Below are positions 14,149 to 22,948 of a stretch of DNA of 24,789 nt, one piece after another. Position 1 is the stretch's first letter, and each line of letters begins with the position of its first letter. The notes beneath the pieces were generated by a model, which saw only the letters and a list, made by a program, of their open reading frames with translations, was not told the origin of the DNA and made no database searches. The stretch lies in assembly GCA_021846695.1 (NCBI GenBank), contig JAJZWN010000016.1:1-24789 (forward strand). The letters run 5' to 3'. A program made the position numbers and the translations under genes. This stretch comes from Thermoplasmata archaeon (lineage in GTDB: Archaea > Thermoplasmatota > Thermoplasmata > Thermoplasmatales > Thermoplasmataceae).

Positions 14149-15396
14149 TTATGTTCTATCAATTGCTGAGGTCATGCAATGGGCTCCGCCATAGCCGCCT
14201 GTTATTTCACTTAGGTCTATTTTTATCACATCTATCCCGCTTTTTGCCATTGCATCGCTGTCCGGGAACATTTTTCCACTTTTCAATTCCATATCTTTTA
14301 TTATTTTCTGGCGTGTATCAGTGTCAAAAACATTCTCTGCAAGGAGCTTTTTTATTACTTTTGAAGAGTCAATTGCCACTATTTTCCTATCAGACAGCGT
14401 CAAAAAATTGGAAGAGTATGAAAGCTGCTCACTTATACCAAGATTAATAAATTCATAGCCTTCCCCTTTCAGGAAATCATAAAGCGTTGTTTCTGTTTCC
14501 TGTGCATAATGCCCTTCCCTATCCCTTGTATATATCTTTGCCCGGGCTACCCTGGCAAGCTCAACGGATGTGATAGCCATTCCCTTTGCAGGTATATTGA
14601 AATAAGTATCCAGATGCATATTGACCATTACATCATGCCCGTCCATAAAATCGTATAAAGGATTGGTGATAATTGCTACCGTGGGAAAATTGAAAATTCC
14701 TGAATTGATTGCTTCCATTGCACCGGTTTCGTCTGTCCTGTTTCCCGTACCTATTAGGCAAAAATCCCCACAGGGTATGAAATCCCCACCTTCAAAATAC
14801 CCCTCTGTAATTTTTTTGGTTTTCGCCCCAAGGATTTCACTGAATACGAATGATGTGATATCAGTTTCTTTTCTCCTCTGCTGCATTTTCATTTTTCCTA
14901 AAAGTACTCCGGATGATACAGCCTGCTGGTCACGCATGAAATAAAGATTGGCAAGTGGGAGGTTGGAATAAACCCTTGGATACTGTATTCCGGGAACGTA
15001 CTCTTTAAGGTCTATTGATGGCTCCATTATCAATGCCTGGAACAGGGAAAGCGGGTCAACATATTTTATATTCTTTTCCATGTCTTTTTTTGCCTCCTCT
15101 ACTGATTCCATTGTACCGTAAAAATTTACCAGCGCCATTATTTTTTCTTCCAGTTTTTGGCGGAATGACGCTTTTTTTTCTGCTTCGTCAACGATTAAAT
15201 TTTCAAGAAGGTCAACTTTTACACCATTTTCCCTCAGAGTATCTTCAAGATTCTGGTGTTCTTTATTTGCAATGGAATAGTTAAACGGTCGCTCAAATAA
15301 AAATGGTTTAGGTGCCAGCATTGCATATGTTATTTCTGTTCCTGGCCTGTGCATTATAACCCTGTTTAAGTGCCCCCATTCTGATTTTATTTCCAT
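14149..15396 (-). CDS. arcA: Arginine deiminase
   Basis: The enzyme hydrolyses arginine to citrulline and ammonia, the first step of the arginine deiminase pathway. The 415-residue protein has the guanidino-group-modifying fold. Visible are SEWGHLNRVIMHRPG at the N-terminus, NLYFMRDQQAV, FEGGDFIPCGD, the catalytic-loop region NMHLDTYFNI and the C-terminal GGAHCMTSAIDR with nucleophile C407. The longest frame starts with a GTG at 15432 that overlaps the nmd3 stop as GTGA. I prefer the ATG at 15396, because family members begin near (K)SEWGxLxxV, but the overlap start stays possible. Partner genes for ornithine carbamoyltransferase and carbamate kinase are not adjacent. Ammonia release could help pH homeostasis or feed GDH; that is inference. 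Confidence 0.92.
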   Translation of the reverse strand: MEIKSEWGHLNRVIMHRPGTEITYAMLAPKPFLFERPFNYSIANKEHQNLEDTLRENGVKVDLLENLIVDEAEKKASFRQKLEEKIMALVNFYGTMESVEEAKKDMEKNIKYVDPLSLFQALIMEPSIDLKEYVPGIQYPRVYSNLPLANLYFMRDQQAVSSGVLLGKMKMQQRRKETDITSFVFSEILGAKTKKITEGYFEGGDFIPCGDFCLIGTGNRTDETGAMEAINSGIFNFPTVAIITNPLYDFMDGHDVMVNMHLDTYFNIPAKGMAITSVELARVARAKIYTRDREGHYAQETETTLYDFLKGEGYEFINLGISEQLSYSSNFLTLSDRKIVAIDSSKVIKKLLAENVFDTDTRQKIIKDMELKSGKMFPDSDAMAKSGIDVIKIDLSEITGGYGGAHCMTSAIDRT

Positions 15397-15428
15397 GGAA
15401 GCGTATCGCAAGAGCTTTAAAATGTTTT

Positions 15429-16421
15429 TCACAGGGGATAGAATACGCCTTCGTATTTGTAGAGGTTTACTTCTTTCTGCTTAAAAGGGCTGCGGAATGT
15501 AATAATTTCAAATGTTCTGGAATTCATAAGCTGTGATTCATTATCTGTACTCGATAAAACTATAAATTTAGTTGCTTCCGGTTCTTTCATTACTATTCTG
15601 TATGTAGCCCGGAAGAATTCCTTTGAACTTACTGTTAAAGTACTGCCATTGTGTATATCCAGAAGCTCTATTGTATTTGGCTTGATATTCTTGACCATAT
15701 AATATGCTTTATTATATACCACAGAACCTTTCTGAAGGTCCAGTATACGTACAAGATGAGTGTACCGGAATAGGTCTTTGCTATCCTTTCGCCCGGCAAG
15801 TGATTTTGTTATTTTCATATTGCAAAAATAATCAAGTTCCATCAGCTTGTCAATCTTTACAGCATCCTCTTTTTTACCGAGGTATATATCAAGACCTTCT
15901 TTTAATGTGTCAATTCTGGAGATAAAGGAGTTTGGATCGTGTTTGTTGAGGTTTTTCATAAATTTAACTATCGTATCCTTTGCCTCTTCAAGTATCTTCC
16001 CGTATGCAGTTGTATAAGTCCTTAACTGTATCACAGATTCGTAATAGGATCCTGTAACCTTGTTGCAAACCGGGCAGCTTTCCTTATAAGTTTTAAGGTT
16101 TATAGATATTTCCTTCTCCACGTCACCGAGATTCCTGTCTTCCACTACTAACTCCATGGATATCTCATTTTCACCTATATTGTATGATGTTACACTGGAT
16201 ATCTTATCTTCCTTATCCATAATTACATGTGAAGTGGCACTTTTAATTATGTATTTATCAGCATTGTCGTAATGCCATTTTTTATTAAGCCTCACTGCAC
16301 CACATTTAGGGCACACAGTAAGGTCCATATTATCTGATTTAAGGTGGATTTTATCGGAAAGGCAACTCCTGCATAGTCCAAGTTTATACGCCTCATTTTC
16401 ACCGCATAGGATACATTTCAT
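15429..16421 (-). CDS. nmd3: NMD3-family ribosomal large-subunit protein
   Basis: In eukaryotes NMD3 is the adaptor for export of 60S subunits; the archaeal form is thought to act in late large-subunit maturation. The 330-residue protein has the treble-clef N-terminus with four CxxC pairs: C3/C6, C17/C20, C37/C40 and C116/C119. These are followed by a helical segment and a beta-rich eL22/eIF5A-like C-terminal part. The YFCNMKITKSLAGRKDSKDLFRYTH stretch (about 198-222) is typical of the family. A TATA-like GTTAAATAGCC overlapping the stop of the upstream DUF255 gene lies about 28 nt before the ATG, so it may have its own promoter within a same-strand cluster. Confidence 0.88.
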   Translation of the reverse strand: MKCILCGENEAYKLGLCRSCLSDKIHLKSDNMDLTVCPKCGAVRLNKKWHYDNADKYIIKSATSHVIMDKEDKISSVTSYNIGENEISMELVVEDRNLGDVEKEISINLKTYKESCPVCNKVTGSYYESVIQLRTYTTAYGKILEEAKDTIVKFMKNLNKHDPNSFISRIDTLKEGLDIYLGKKEDAVKIDKLMELDYFCNMKITKSLAGRKDSKDLFRYTHLVRILDLQKGSVVYNKAYYMVKNIKPNTIELLDIHNGSTLTVSSKEFFRATYRIVMKEPEATKFIVLSSTDNESQLMNSRTFEIITFRSPFKQKEVNLYKYEGVFYPL

Positions 16422-16446
16422 AATATTTCATATTACTACAGGCTAT

Positions 16447-18363
16447 TTAACACTTGATTAGCTTTTTCAGTTCATCCATATTCTTAACGATATAACATTT
16501 ATTGGTATCGCATACGGAGATTTCATTACTGCCGTCTTTCAGGAAGAAGTAGTTATAGGGATAGTGCTGTTGCAGGTATTCCATAACTTCTGGAGATGAA
16601 GTAGAAACCTTATAGAAATCAACCATATTAAAGAAATTCGAAATTGTATATGTAAAGAACATGGGTTGCATTTCTATGTCCTTTGATACGGCATTGATTG
16701 ATTTCTCCAGTTCCACCCTATATTTATCATCAATATAGTTAAAAACAATCATGTTGCCGATCTCAAAGGAAAAACCGGATGGTATGGCATTGTCATAGGA
16801 TTCCTTAAGCCTTACAAGCAGGTTTCCCATGCCGTTATAGAAACCACCAGAGGTTTTATCATAAAATGTATCCATAATTGTTTTCTGGAGATCGCGGGCA
16901 TAGTCAAGATATATGTCATTTAAGGATGCTTCGTATAATGATAGGAGGCCAGAAACCATAAATGAATAGTCATCAAGCATGCCATTAATAGATGATTTTC
17001 CATTCCGGTAGGAGTGCATCAGCTTTTTATCTGTATACATATCGTTCATGATAAAATCGGCTGACCCTTCAGCAGTGTTGAGCATGTCTTTATCATTAAA
17101 AATCATGGAAGCTATGGAAAGTGCTTTTATCACAAGGCCGTTTATATCGGTTAGAATTTTATCATCTGTTAATGGTTTTATCCTTTTTTCCCTGCTTTTC
17201 TTCAATGCTTCAAGCTCGTTTTTATAGAGTGTTGTTGGATCACCCTGTATATCCCTGCCCATATACAGTATATTTCGCCCTGTCTGGCGGGAATTTGCAT
17301 CGTAGAAATTGCCTTCTGGCAGTATATTGAAGTCATAAACAAATTTCTTTCCTGCATTTTCTACCAGCTCTTCATATGTCCATGTATAATACTTTCCTTC
17401 CTGGCCTTCAGAATCCGCATCCATAGCTGTATAAAATCCCCTTGAAAACATTTCCTGTTTCAGGAATTTATATATTTCATAGACAACATTTTTGTAGAAA
17501 GTATCACCGGTAACATCATATGCATATGAATATGCAATTATTGCCATTGCCTGGTCATATGTCATCTTTTCGAAGTGCGGGATTCGGAAGAATGGATCGG
17601 TTGAATATCTATGGAATCCACCTCCAACATGGTCATACATGCCCCCTATATACATCATGCGCAGTGAATGTTTCACCATTTCCAGGGCTTCCTCTTTTCC
17701 ATGTGCTTTATAATAGTTCAGCAGGAAAATAATATTATGGAATGAAGGAAACTTCGGTGCGTTCCCGAATCCTCCGTATTCACTGTCATAATTTCTTTTA
17801 AGTGACTCATAGGTAGCTTCTATGGCTTTTTTATAATCCACAGGAGAATTGTTTTCTTCTTTCCTCTCCATGTTCCTTAACCTTGATATGGCTTCATCGC
17901 CATTTTTTTCCATTTCGCCCCTCTTATTCTTCCACAGATAGTCAATATTTTCTGCTAATTCCATTATGCCTATCATGTTATTTCTGGAAACCCTCGGTAT
18001 ATAGGTAAATGCAAAAATTGGTTTTCTATCAGGAGTGAGTATCACATTCAGTGGCCATCCGCCTGTCCCTGTCATTACCTGGCTAAATGTCATATAGAGG
18101 CTATCCACATCGGGCATTTCCTCCCGGTCGACCTTTATGCATACAAATGTACTGTTCATCCTTTTAGCGACTTCAGGGTCAGTGAAGCTCTCCTGCTCCA
18201 TAACATGGCACCAGTGGCAGCTGGAATAACCTATACTGAGAAATACAGGCTTATCCTCTTTTTTAGCCAGGTTAAAGGCTTCATCAGACCATGGATTCCA
18301 GTCAACAGGATTATTTGAATGTTCCAGCAGGTATGGGCTATTTTCATTTGCAAGTTTATTCAT
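16447..18363 (-). CDS. DUF255 thioredoxin-domain protein (YyaL / SPATA20 family)
   Basis: The 638-residue protein starts with the near-invariant family N-terminus: [21 protein letters not shown] and [19 protein letters not shown]. The thioredoxin-like motif is CHWC (C49, C52). A long alpha/alpha-barrel part follows, with [14 protein letters not shown] and [19 protein letters not shown], as in the N-acylglucosamine-epimerase-like fold. The family occurs in all domains but its reaction is not settled. With no signal peptide it should be cytosolic. Length is slightly below the usual 650-700. TTTATAAA at 18380-18387 lies about 21 nt before the ATG. It leads the minus-strand cluster followed by nmd3 and arginine deiminase. 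Confidence 0.92.
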   Translation of the reverse strand: MNKLANENSPYLLEHSNNPVDWNPWSDEAFNLAKKEDKPVFLSIGYSSCHWCHVMEQESFTDPEVAKRMNSTFVCIKVDREEMPDVDSLYMTFSQVMTGTGGWPLNVILTPDRKPIFAFTYIPRVSRNNMIGIMELAENIDYLWKNKRGEMEKNGDEAISRLRNMERKEENNSPVDYKKAIEATYESLKRNYDSEYGGFGNAPKFPSFHNIIFLLNYYKAHGKEEALEMVKHSLRMMYIGGMYDHVGGGFHRYSTDPFFRIPHFEKMTYDQAMAIIAYSYAYDVTGDTFYKNVVYEIYKFLKQEMFSRGFYTAMDADSEGQEGKYYTWTYEELVENAGKKFVYDFNILPEGNFYDANSRQTGRNILYMGRDIQGDPTTLYKNELEALKKSREKRIKPLTDDKILTDINGLVIKALSIASMIFNDKDMLNTAEGSADFIMNDMYTDKKLMHSYRNGKSSINGMLDDYSFMVSGLLSLYEASLNDIYLDYARDLQKTIMDTFYDKTSGGFYNGMGNLLVRLKESYDNAIPSGFSFEIGNMIVFNYIDDKYRVELEKSINAVSKDIEMQPMFFTYTISNFFNMVDFYKVSTSSPEVMEYLQQHYPYNYFFLKDGSNEISVCDTNKCYIVKNMDELKKLIKC

Positions 18364-18725
18364 AATCTGTCATGGCATTTTTATAAATCAATCTATCGAT
18401 TTTAAAATTACAATATTTTATGAATATGTAGCTCCAGAAGATAAAAACTTATTCATTAATTTATGTTTCTATATGCGCCTACGGCTATTTAGGTTCTAAT
18501 ACTGAACATTATATGTAAGCCTGGCAAACATTAAAATCGGAGTTATGGGAATTCAATACCATGTATTGTTTCTCAGTTTGGAACTGATAGCCCGCCATAT
18601 TTTAGTTTCCAGTAGTTTTAATTTGATAGCAAAAAGGATTTTTCAGGCCATCATTATACATATATGAACCGGATTATATATCAAAATTTCAATAGAATTA
18701 TAAACCATTTAATAATATATTGGCT
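18364..18725. other. Gap of about 360 bp between divergent genes
   Basis: It separates the divergent DUF255 and histidine-phosphatase genes and contains both promoters: TTTATAAA at 18380-18387 on the minus strand and ATTATAAACC near 18697-18707 on the plus strand. The middle 250 bp show no frame, tRNA or strong hairpin that I can support. Confidence 0.55.
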
Positions 18726-19295
18726 ATGAAGTATGTTATACTTATAAGGCACGGGGAAAGCTATACAAATAGAAACGGGATACTTTCCAGTGAGCTTAAT
18801 AGGTATAGATTAACAGAAGAAGGGATTGAACAGGCCAGATTTACTGGAGAGCAGCTTAATGGGCTAAAGTTTGATGGAATAATATCAAGCCCTATTTTGC
18901 GTGCGGTAGAAACAGCCAATATAATTAATCAATACCTGAATCTTGAAATTAAGACCGATAACAGGGCCATTGAATCAGATTTTGGGGAGTATAATGGCAA
19001 AAGGATAGTGGACATACCTGACAAATCCCGCGATGAACTTGGTATGGAATCCTTCGAATCCCAGACCAGCAGAATGATTGACCTTATAAATTCGTATACT
19101 GGAAACTACATAGTGGTAAGCCATTCTTTTCCTATAAGATGCGTACTGGCAAACTACCTGAAACTGGGTGAAATAGAAAGCTTTGGCCTGGACATAAGGC
19201 ACGCGTCCATGTCTGTCATCAATGTAGAGAAAGAAAAAATTCTCGCTATAGGGTCTCTTCTTTTATCACCTGAAATCAGGAAAATCTTTAAATGA
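18726..19295 (+). CDS. Histidine phosphatase family protein (phosphoglycerate-mutase-like)
   Basis: The 189-residue protein belongs to branch 1 of the histidine phosphatases. The N-terminal LIRHGES contains R8, H9 (phosphorylated His) and G10. SPILRAVETA supplies R59. AIESDFGEYNG has the acid/base region (E83), and VVSHSFPIR gives the second histidine H133. Because glycolytic phosphoglycerate mutase is already covered by apgM, a general phosphatase role on a small phosphate ester is likelier; the substrate is unknown. A TTG two codons upstream extends the frame, but the ATG at 18726 puts MKYVILIRHG in family register and lies about 24 nt after a TATA-like box. Confidence 0.88.
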   Translation: MKYVILIRHGESYTNRNGILSSELNRYRLTEEGIEQARFTGEQLNGLKFDGIISSPILRAVETANIINQYLNLEIKTDNRAIESDFGEYNGKRIVDIPDKSRDELGMESFESQTSRMIDLINSYTGNYIVVSHSFPIRCVLANYLKLGEIESFGLDIRHASMSVINVEKEKILAIGSLLLSPEIRKIFK

Positions 19296-19694
19296 TCAGT
19301 TAGATTTTACCGGTTTCCCGTGGGGGCACGTCTGTGGGTTTCCAAGACTTGTGAAAAGCTTCTGTATTGATGTGTCATCCATGAGGTAATCTATTTTTTC
19401 TATCTGTTCACATGCCCTGTCGGAATTTACGCCACTTTTGGTAAGCATTACTTCCAGTGTCCTGTGTGCCATAATTATTTCACTGTAAATTGTGTTGCCA
19501 TATGGTGTTAGATAGATAACCCCGTTTTTTCTCTCTATAATTTCCTTTGATTCTAACCGCTTAATCAGTTCGTATGCTGTAGGAGGTTTGATATTTAATA
19601 TTTCAGCTATATTGAATAACCTTAATGGAAAGCCAGAACTGTCGTGGATGGCTACTATACAATCCCTTTCTTTCCTGGTAATATTATATTCCAT
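19296..19694 (-). CDS. DtxR/MntR-family metal-dependent regulator
   Basis: The 132-residue protein has a winged helix (about 8-66: FNIAEILNIKPPTAYELIKRLESKEII, wing GVIYLTPYG). The dimerisation and metal domain has AHRTLEVML (H77), ACEQIEKIDYLM (about 94-105) and the family signature GNPQTCPHGKPV. There is no SH3-like third domain, as in MntR. In my gapless alignment to B. subtilis MntR, H77 and E99 are kept, but the E102-H103 pair becomes D102-Y103 and E11 is not kept. Metal response may therefore be altered. The longest frame begins 15 codons upstream; I take the ATG at 19694 because the promoter palindrome and TATA would otherwise lie inside the gene. Autoregulation is likely. Confidence 0.85.
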   Translation of the reverse strand: MEYNITRKERDCIVAIHDSSGFPLRLFNIAEILNIKPPTAYELIKRLESKEIIERKNGVIYLTPYGNTIYSEIIMAHRTLEVMLTKSGVNSDRACEQIEKIDYLMDDTSIQKLFTSLGNPQTCPHGKPVKSN

Positions 19695-19699
19695 GATTA

Positions 19700-19714
19700 T
19701 TAGTATAATACTAA
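19700..19714. promoter_or_regulatory. Palindrome TTAGTAT-A-ATACTAA, candidate operator
   Basis: The two 7-bp arms are perfect inverted repeats around one central base. The site lies 5 bp upstream of the ATG of the DtxR/MntR-like gene, between it and the TATA box at 19717-19725. A bound dimer would cover the transcription start and block it, a classic autorepressor arrangement. Confidence 0.6.
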
Positions 19715-19716
19715 AA

Positions 19717-19725
19717 TATTTAAAC
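19717..19725 (-). promoter_or_regulatory. TATA element of the DtxR/MntR-like gene
   Basis: Minus-strand GTTTAAATA is centred about 26 nt before the ATG at 19694 and directly abuts the palindrome. Confidence 0.5.
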
Positions 19726-19739
19726 TTAACTTTAAGCAC

Positions 19740-20345
19740 TCACAGCCACATATTACTGTCATTTATGTTATCTATGAATTCCCTGCTTATGCCTTTCTGT
19801 ACCAGGTAATATTTATTGGGTATTATTTCCAGTTCAATTGCATTGTTGATTATTTCAGCTAAAGGCACATACCTTATGCCCCTGTATGAAAAATTGCCGA
19901 ATATCCATGGAGGTATATCGAAATAATTCGGTATTCTGTGTGGAATTGCCTTTTCAAGTGTTTTGTCTAGTATTGATGCTATTCTCTCATTGTAATACCA
20001 TTTTTTAAAGAAAAGATTGTTGCTGGCTCTGGGCTCGTACACATCCCATTCTATTCCATGCCTTATTTCTTTCCCTATGAAAACTGCATTTCCACCAAAA
20101 TCGTCTATTTTAGTCCTTGGCGGATCCTCTTCTATGCCTGTAACTGCGTTTATAACCTTTATATGCGGATTGGCTTTCATTTTTATATAGTTCCCAATCA
20201 GTGACTCCAGCTCTGTAATCTGGCTTACAGATAATTCATAATCATTTTCCAGCTGGGCAGATAGATCTACGTAATATTCTACCACAGAATTATCAGGCGG
20301 GTTGTTTATGAGTTTAAGATAATAAAAATAACGCTCCCCATTCAT
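19740..20345 (-). CDS. Unrecognised protein
   Basis: The 201-residue protein is probably cytosolic, since no signal or membrane segment is seen. The N-terminal part looks alpha/beta (ERYFYYLKLI, then NSVVEYYVDLSAQLEN). The middle has NAVTGIEEDPPRTKIDDFGGNAVFIGKEIRHGIEWDVYEP, and the C-terminal part is aromatic and Pro-rich (IPNYFDIPPWIFGNFSYRGIRYVPLAEI). I recognise no family. The last codons end 45 bp before the start of the metal-regulator gene on the same strand, so the two may be linked or co-transcribed, although the regulator has its own promoter. The longest frame starts at a TTG (20369); the ATG at 20345 is preferred. Base usage is like that of the neighbours. Confidence 0.7.
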   Translation of the reverse strand: MNGERYFYYLKLINNPPDNSVVEYYVDLSAQLENDYELSVSQITELESLIGNYIKMKANPHIKVINAVTGIEEDPPRTKIDDFGGNAVFIGKEIRHGIEWDVYEPRASNNLFFKKWYYNERIASILDKTLEKAIPHRIPNYFDIPPWIFGNFSYRGIRYVPLAEIINNAIELEIIPNKYYLVQKGISREFIDNINDSNMWL

Positions 20346-20462
20346 GCCAATCACGATATAATAAATCAAAGGGAATATTTAATATTATCGTTATACCGGA
20401 TGGTTTTTAAATGAAAAAAAGTGTAGCCAGCAATTTAAATATTGGAAATGTATTATCAAGAA

Positions 20463-21029
20463 ATGAAGATAGGCGTTATTGATAATGGTGGCCAGTGGAC
20501 CCATAGAGAGTGGAGAGTTATCAGGTCATTTGGCGTGGATTCCGAAATATACCCTAACACAGTTGATAACACAAGCCTGGACGGGCTTGATGGGCTGGTG
20601 CTTTCAGGAGGGCCTGCAAGTATTGACTCTGAGGTGGGGAAACTTGGATATATAAAACAATATATAGAAACCCATAGTTATCCCATCCTTGGCATATGTG
20701 TTGGAGCACAATTTATCGCCCTTAATTCCGGTGCAACTGTAAGCAAAGCAATTCATCCTGAGTATGGAAAAAAGAAGGTTACATTTATTAAAAGTGAATC
20801 AATATTTACCGGCATACCTGAAACCATTAACGCCTGGGAAAGCCATAACGACGAAATTAAGAATTTATCCGATGAATATGTTCTCTGTGCCTCATCTGAT
20901 ACATGCAAGGTGCAGGCTTTCTACCACAAAACCAAAGATATTTTTGCAGTCCAGTTCCATCCTGAGGTAAATAATACTGAGCATGGAACTGAAATTTTCA
21001 AGAATTTTATTGAGGTTTGCAGGAAATAA
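20463..21029 (+). CDS. guaAa: GMP synthase, glutamine amidotransferase subunit A
   Basis: Archaeal GMP synthase is often split. This subunit releases ammonia from glutamine for the ATP-pyrophosphatase subunit (GuaAb), which aminates XMP to GMP. The 188-residue class I amidotransferase has MKIGVIDNGGQWTHREWR, LVLSGGPASID, the nucleophile elbow GICVGAQ (C79), WESHND and QFHPEV (H166, E168). The elbow is usually GICLGHQ, a tolerated variation. Upstream TTG (20442) and ATG (20448) starts are open, but the ATG at 20463 fits the family start and lies about 26 nt after TTTAAATA (20434-20441). GuaAb is not in the window. The gene is followed after 10 bp by trmI. Confidence 0.93.
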   Translation: MKIGVIDNGGQWTHREWRVIRSFGVDSEIYPNTVDNTSLDGLDGLVLSGGPASIDSEVGKLGYIKQYIETHSYPILGICVGAQFIALNSGATVSKAIHPEYGKKKVTFIKSESIFTGIPETINAWESHNDEIKNLSDEYVLCASSDTCKVQAFYHKTKDIFAVQFHPEVNNTEHGTEIFKNFIEVCRK

Positions 21030-21034
21030 GTGAT
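21030..21034 (+). promoter_or_regulatory. Shine-Dalgarno-like site of trmI
   Basis: GTGAT directly follows the guaAa stop codon and lies 5 nt before the trmI ATG. It matches part of the GGTGAT pairing site. Confidence 0.5.
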
Positions 21035-21039
21035 AATAA

Positions 21040-21780
21040 ATGTTAATATTAAAATCAGAGGAAATATCCGGGATTCTGGATGAAAAGAACCTTATAGCCT
21101 TTTTTGGAAAAGATCGGATAAACCTTCCAAAGAATTCATTTATCGAACCTGGAGACATTGTAAGGTTAAAAAACAGAGAATTTATAGCATTGAAGCCAGA
21201 CTCTCAATTTTTTAATGAAATTTCCGGAAGAAATACCCAGGCAGTATTGCCACTGGATACATCTTACATAATACATGCTGCGGGAATACTCCCCGGTACA
21301 TGCATCCTTGAAGCTGGCGCTGGAACAGGGTCTTTAAGCTACTCAATCCTGAAAGCAATAGGAAGTAAAGGCAAACTGGTTACAATGGATATAAACAAAA
21401 GCACTATAGATATTGCAAGGGGCAACGTGGAGAGATTTATGCTACCGGATAACTGGGAGACCATTCATGGAGATATCAGGTCAGATAATTTGCCTGGCAA
21501 ATATGATGCTGCTATACTTGATATACCTGATCCATGGGATGCGGTAGAAAATATGAAGAAACATATCGTGCCGGGAGGATACCTTGTTACTTACTCTCCC
21601 AATTTTAATCAGGCAGAAAAGAATGTTATAGCCATGAAGAAGCTAAATTTTTATGTGCTGGAAACAGTGGAACTGATAAAACGCAACATTATTGTTCGGG
21701 AAAATGCAACCAGGCCCGATAACAATATAATAGACCATACAGCTTTTATATCCATAGGAGTCCGGACTTCCTCTATATAA
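21040..21780 (+). CDS. trmI: tRNA (adenine-57/58-N1)-methyltransferase TrmI
   Basis: TrmI makes m1A at position 58 (and 57 in some archaea) in the T loop, stabilising tRNA at high temperature. The 246-residue protein has a small N-terminal beta domain, then a Rossmann methyltransferase domain. SAM-binding motif I is ILEAGAGTGSLS (89-100). GKLVTMDINKS follows, then the catalytic-region DIPDPWD (161-167), and near the end VRENATRPDN with HTAFI, as in TrmI tetramers. It depends on SAM, whose product would be cleared by the SAH hydrolase in this window. It is the second gene after guaAa, so co-transcription is expected. Confidence 0.92.
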   Translation: MLILKSEEISGILDEKNLIAFFGKDRINLPKNSFIEPGDIVRLKNREFIALKPDSQFFNEISGRNTQAVLPLDTSYIIHAAGILPGTCILEAGAGTGSLSYSILKAIGSKGKLVTMDINKSTIDIARGNVERFMLPDNWETIHGDIRSDNLPGKYDAAILDIPDPWDAVENMKKHIVPGGYLVTYSPNFNQAEKNVIAMKKLNFYVLETVELIKRNIIVRENATRPDNNIIDHTAFISIGVRTSSI

Positions 21781-21812
21781 AACAATAAAGTTTAATTTGA
21801 TACGTCAGGATT

Positions 21813-22730
21813 TTAATCTACATCATCTATTCCGAGCTTTTTGCTAATTTCCTTGTAACGGTTTCTGATGGTTACCTCGGTAACTCCGGACACACGGGCA
21901 ACATCCTTCTGCGTACGCTGTTTACCGTTTTTCATGGCTGCGATGTATATGGCTGCAGCAGCTATGCCAGTTGGCCCCTTTCCAGTAGATAGACCTGATT
22001 CTCCGGCAAGCCTGATTATATGCTCGCTGTCCATTATAACCTGCTTGTCCAGGTCCAGTTTATTGCAAAACTGTGATACATATGAATATGGAGTTGTTGG
22101 CTGTAGATTAAGTGCCAGTTCCTTGGCAAGATGGCGGTAAGCTTTTCCAATTTTTTTCTTATTGACCTCGGAAACCTTTGAAATTTCATCAAGTGTTCTG
22201 GGTATATTGATCATCCTGCAGGATGCGTAAATGGATGCGCATACAATGCTTTCTATGCTCCTTCCCCTGATAAGGTTTTTTTCAACAGCCTTTCTATAAA
22301 TCAGTGCAGCACTTTCTTTGATATCTTTCGGAATTCCAAGTTTTGCCCCGTCCTCATTTAAAACCTGGAGCGCCAGTGCCAGGTTTCTTTCGGCAGCATT
22401 GCTAACCCTTATCCTCTGATGCCATTTCCTTACACGGTATATCTGCGACCTGTTTTTATGCGGAATCCGCTTTCCATAATAGTCCTTATTTGACCATGAT
22501 ATTTCTGTAGCAAGCCCCTTGTCGTGGCTTAAAAAACTCATAGGTGACCCGGTTCTTGACCTCTTCCCATCCTGTTCAGAATCAAATGCACGCCATTCAG
22601 GCCCCTGATCTATCAGGGAATCTTCTATAACAATCCCACAATCATAGCATGTCAATTCACCCCTGTCATAATCCTTAACCAAATGAATTGACCCGCATTC
22701 AGGACAATTCTTAACTTCATCTGTTTTCAT
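21813..22730 (-). CDS. tfb: Transcription initiation factor B (TFB), first copy
   Basis: TFB joins TBP at the TATA box and recruits RNA polymerase. The 305-residue protein has the zinc ribbon (C9, C12, C28, C31), then the B-reader [19 protein letters not shown], a linker with HDKGLATEISW, and two cyclin repeats. The second cyclin repeat ends in a helix-turn-helix ([24 protein letters not shown]) that contacts the BRE. No domain is missing. The longest frame starts at a TTG (22742), but the ATG at 22730 starts in normal register and has GGTG (22736-22739) 5 nt upstream. The TATA-like stretch near 22775-22790 suggests a leadered mRNA. A second full TFB lies 440 bp away on the other strand. Confidence 0.95.
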   Translation of the reverse strand: MKTDEVKNCPECGSIHLVKDYDRGELTCYDCGIVIEDSLIDQGPEWRAFDSEQDGKRSRTGSPMSFLSHDKGLATEISWSNKDYYGKRIPHKNRSQIYRVRKWHQRIRVSNAAERNLALALQVLNEDGAKLGIPKDIKESAALIYRKAVEKNLIRGRSIESIVCASIYASCRMINIPRTLDEISKVSEVNKKKIGKAYRHLAKELALNLQPTTPYSYVSQFCNKLDLDKQVIMDSEHIIRLAGESGLSTGKGPTGIAAAAIYIAAMKNGKQRTQKDVARVSGVTEVTIRNRYKEISKKLGIDDVD

Positions 22731-22905
22731 AGACACACCCAAATATTAAAATAGATATTACATTAAGTATTAAAGTTTTATTATATTTTGGAGCTAAAAT
22801 TGGCTATAAAAATTTACTGATAAACTGTATAACAATTAAGTAAATGCCGTAATATACATGTTTATACACGAATATTTTAATATCATAACAGGTAGTTTTA
22901 ATAAT

Positions 22906-22927
22906 ATTACGTAATGCTTATATACTC
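22906..22927 (+). promoter_or_regulatory. gar1-tfb promoter with 10-bp palindrome ATTACGTAAT
   Basis: The palindrome ATTACGTAAT (22906-22915) is immediately upstream of the TATA element CTTATATACT (22918-22927), where a BRE would be expected. The TATA element is about 27 nt before the ATG at 22949. Confidence 0.5.
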
Positions 22928-22948
22928 AATTTGCATATAGAGGTGTAT

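Noticed and set aside
19695..19739. Upstream start of the DtxR/MntR-like protein (15 more codons)
   Set aside because: The extension (MLKVKFKYFSIILII) is unlike the family N-terminus and would place the TATA box and palindrome inside the coding region.
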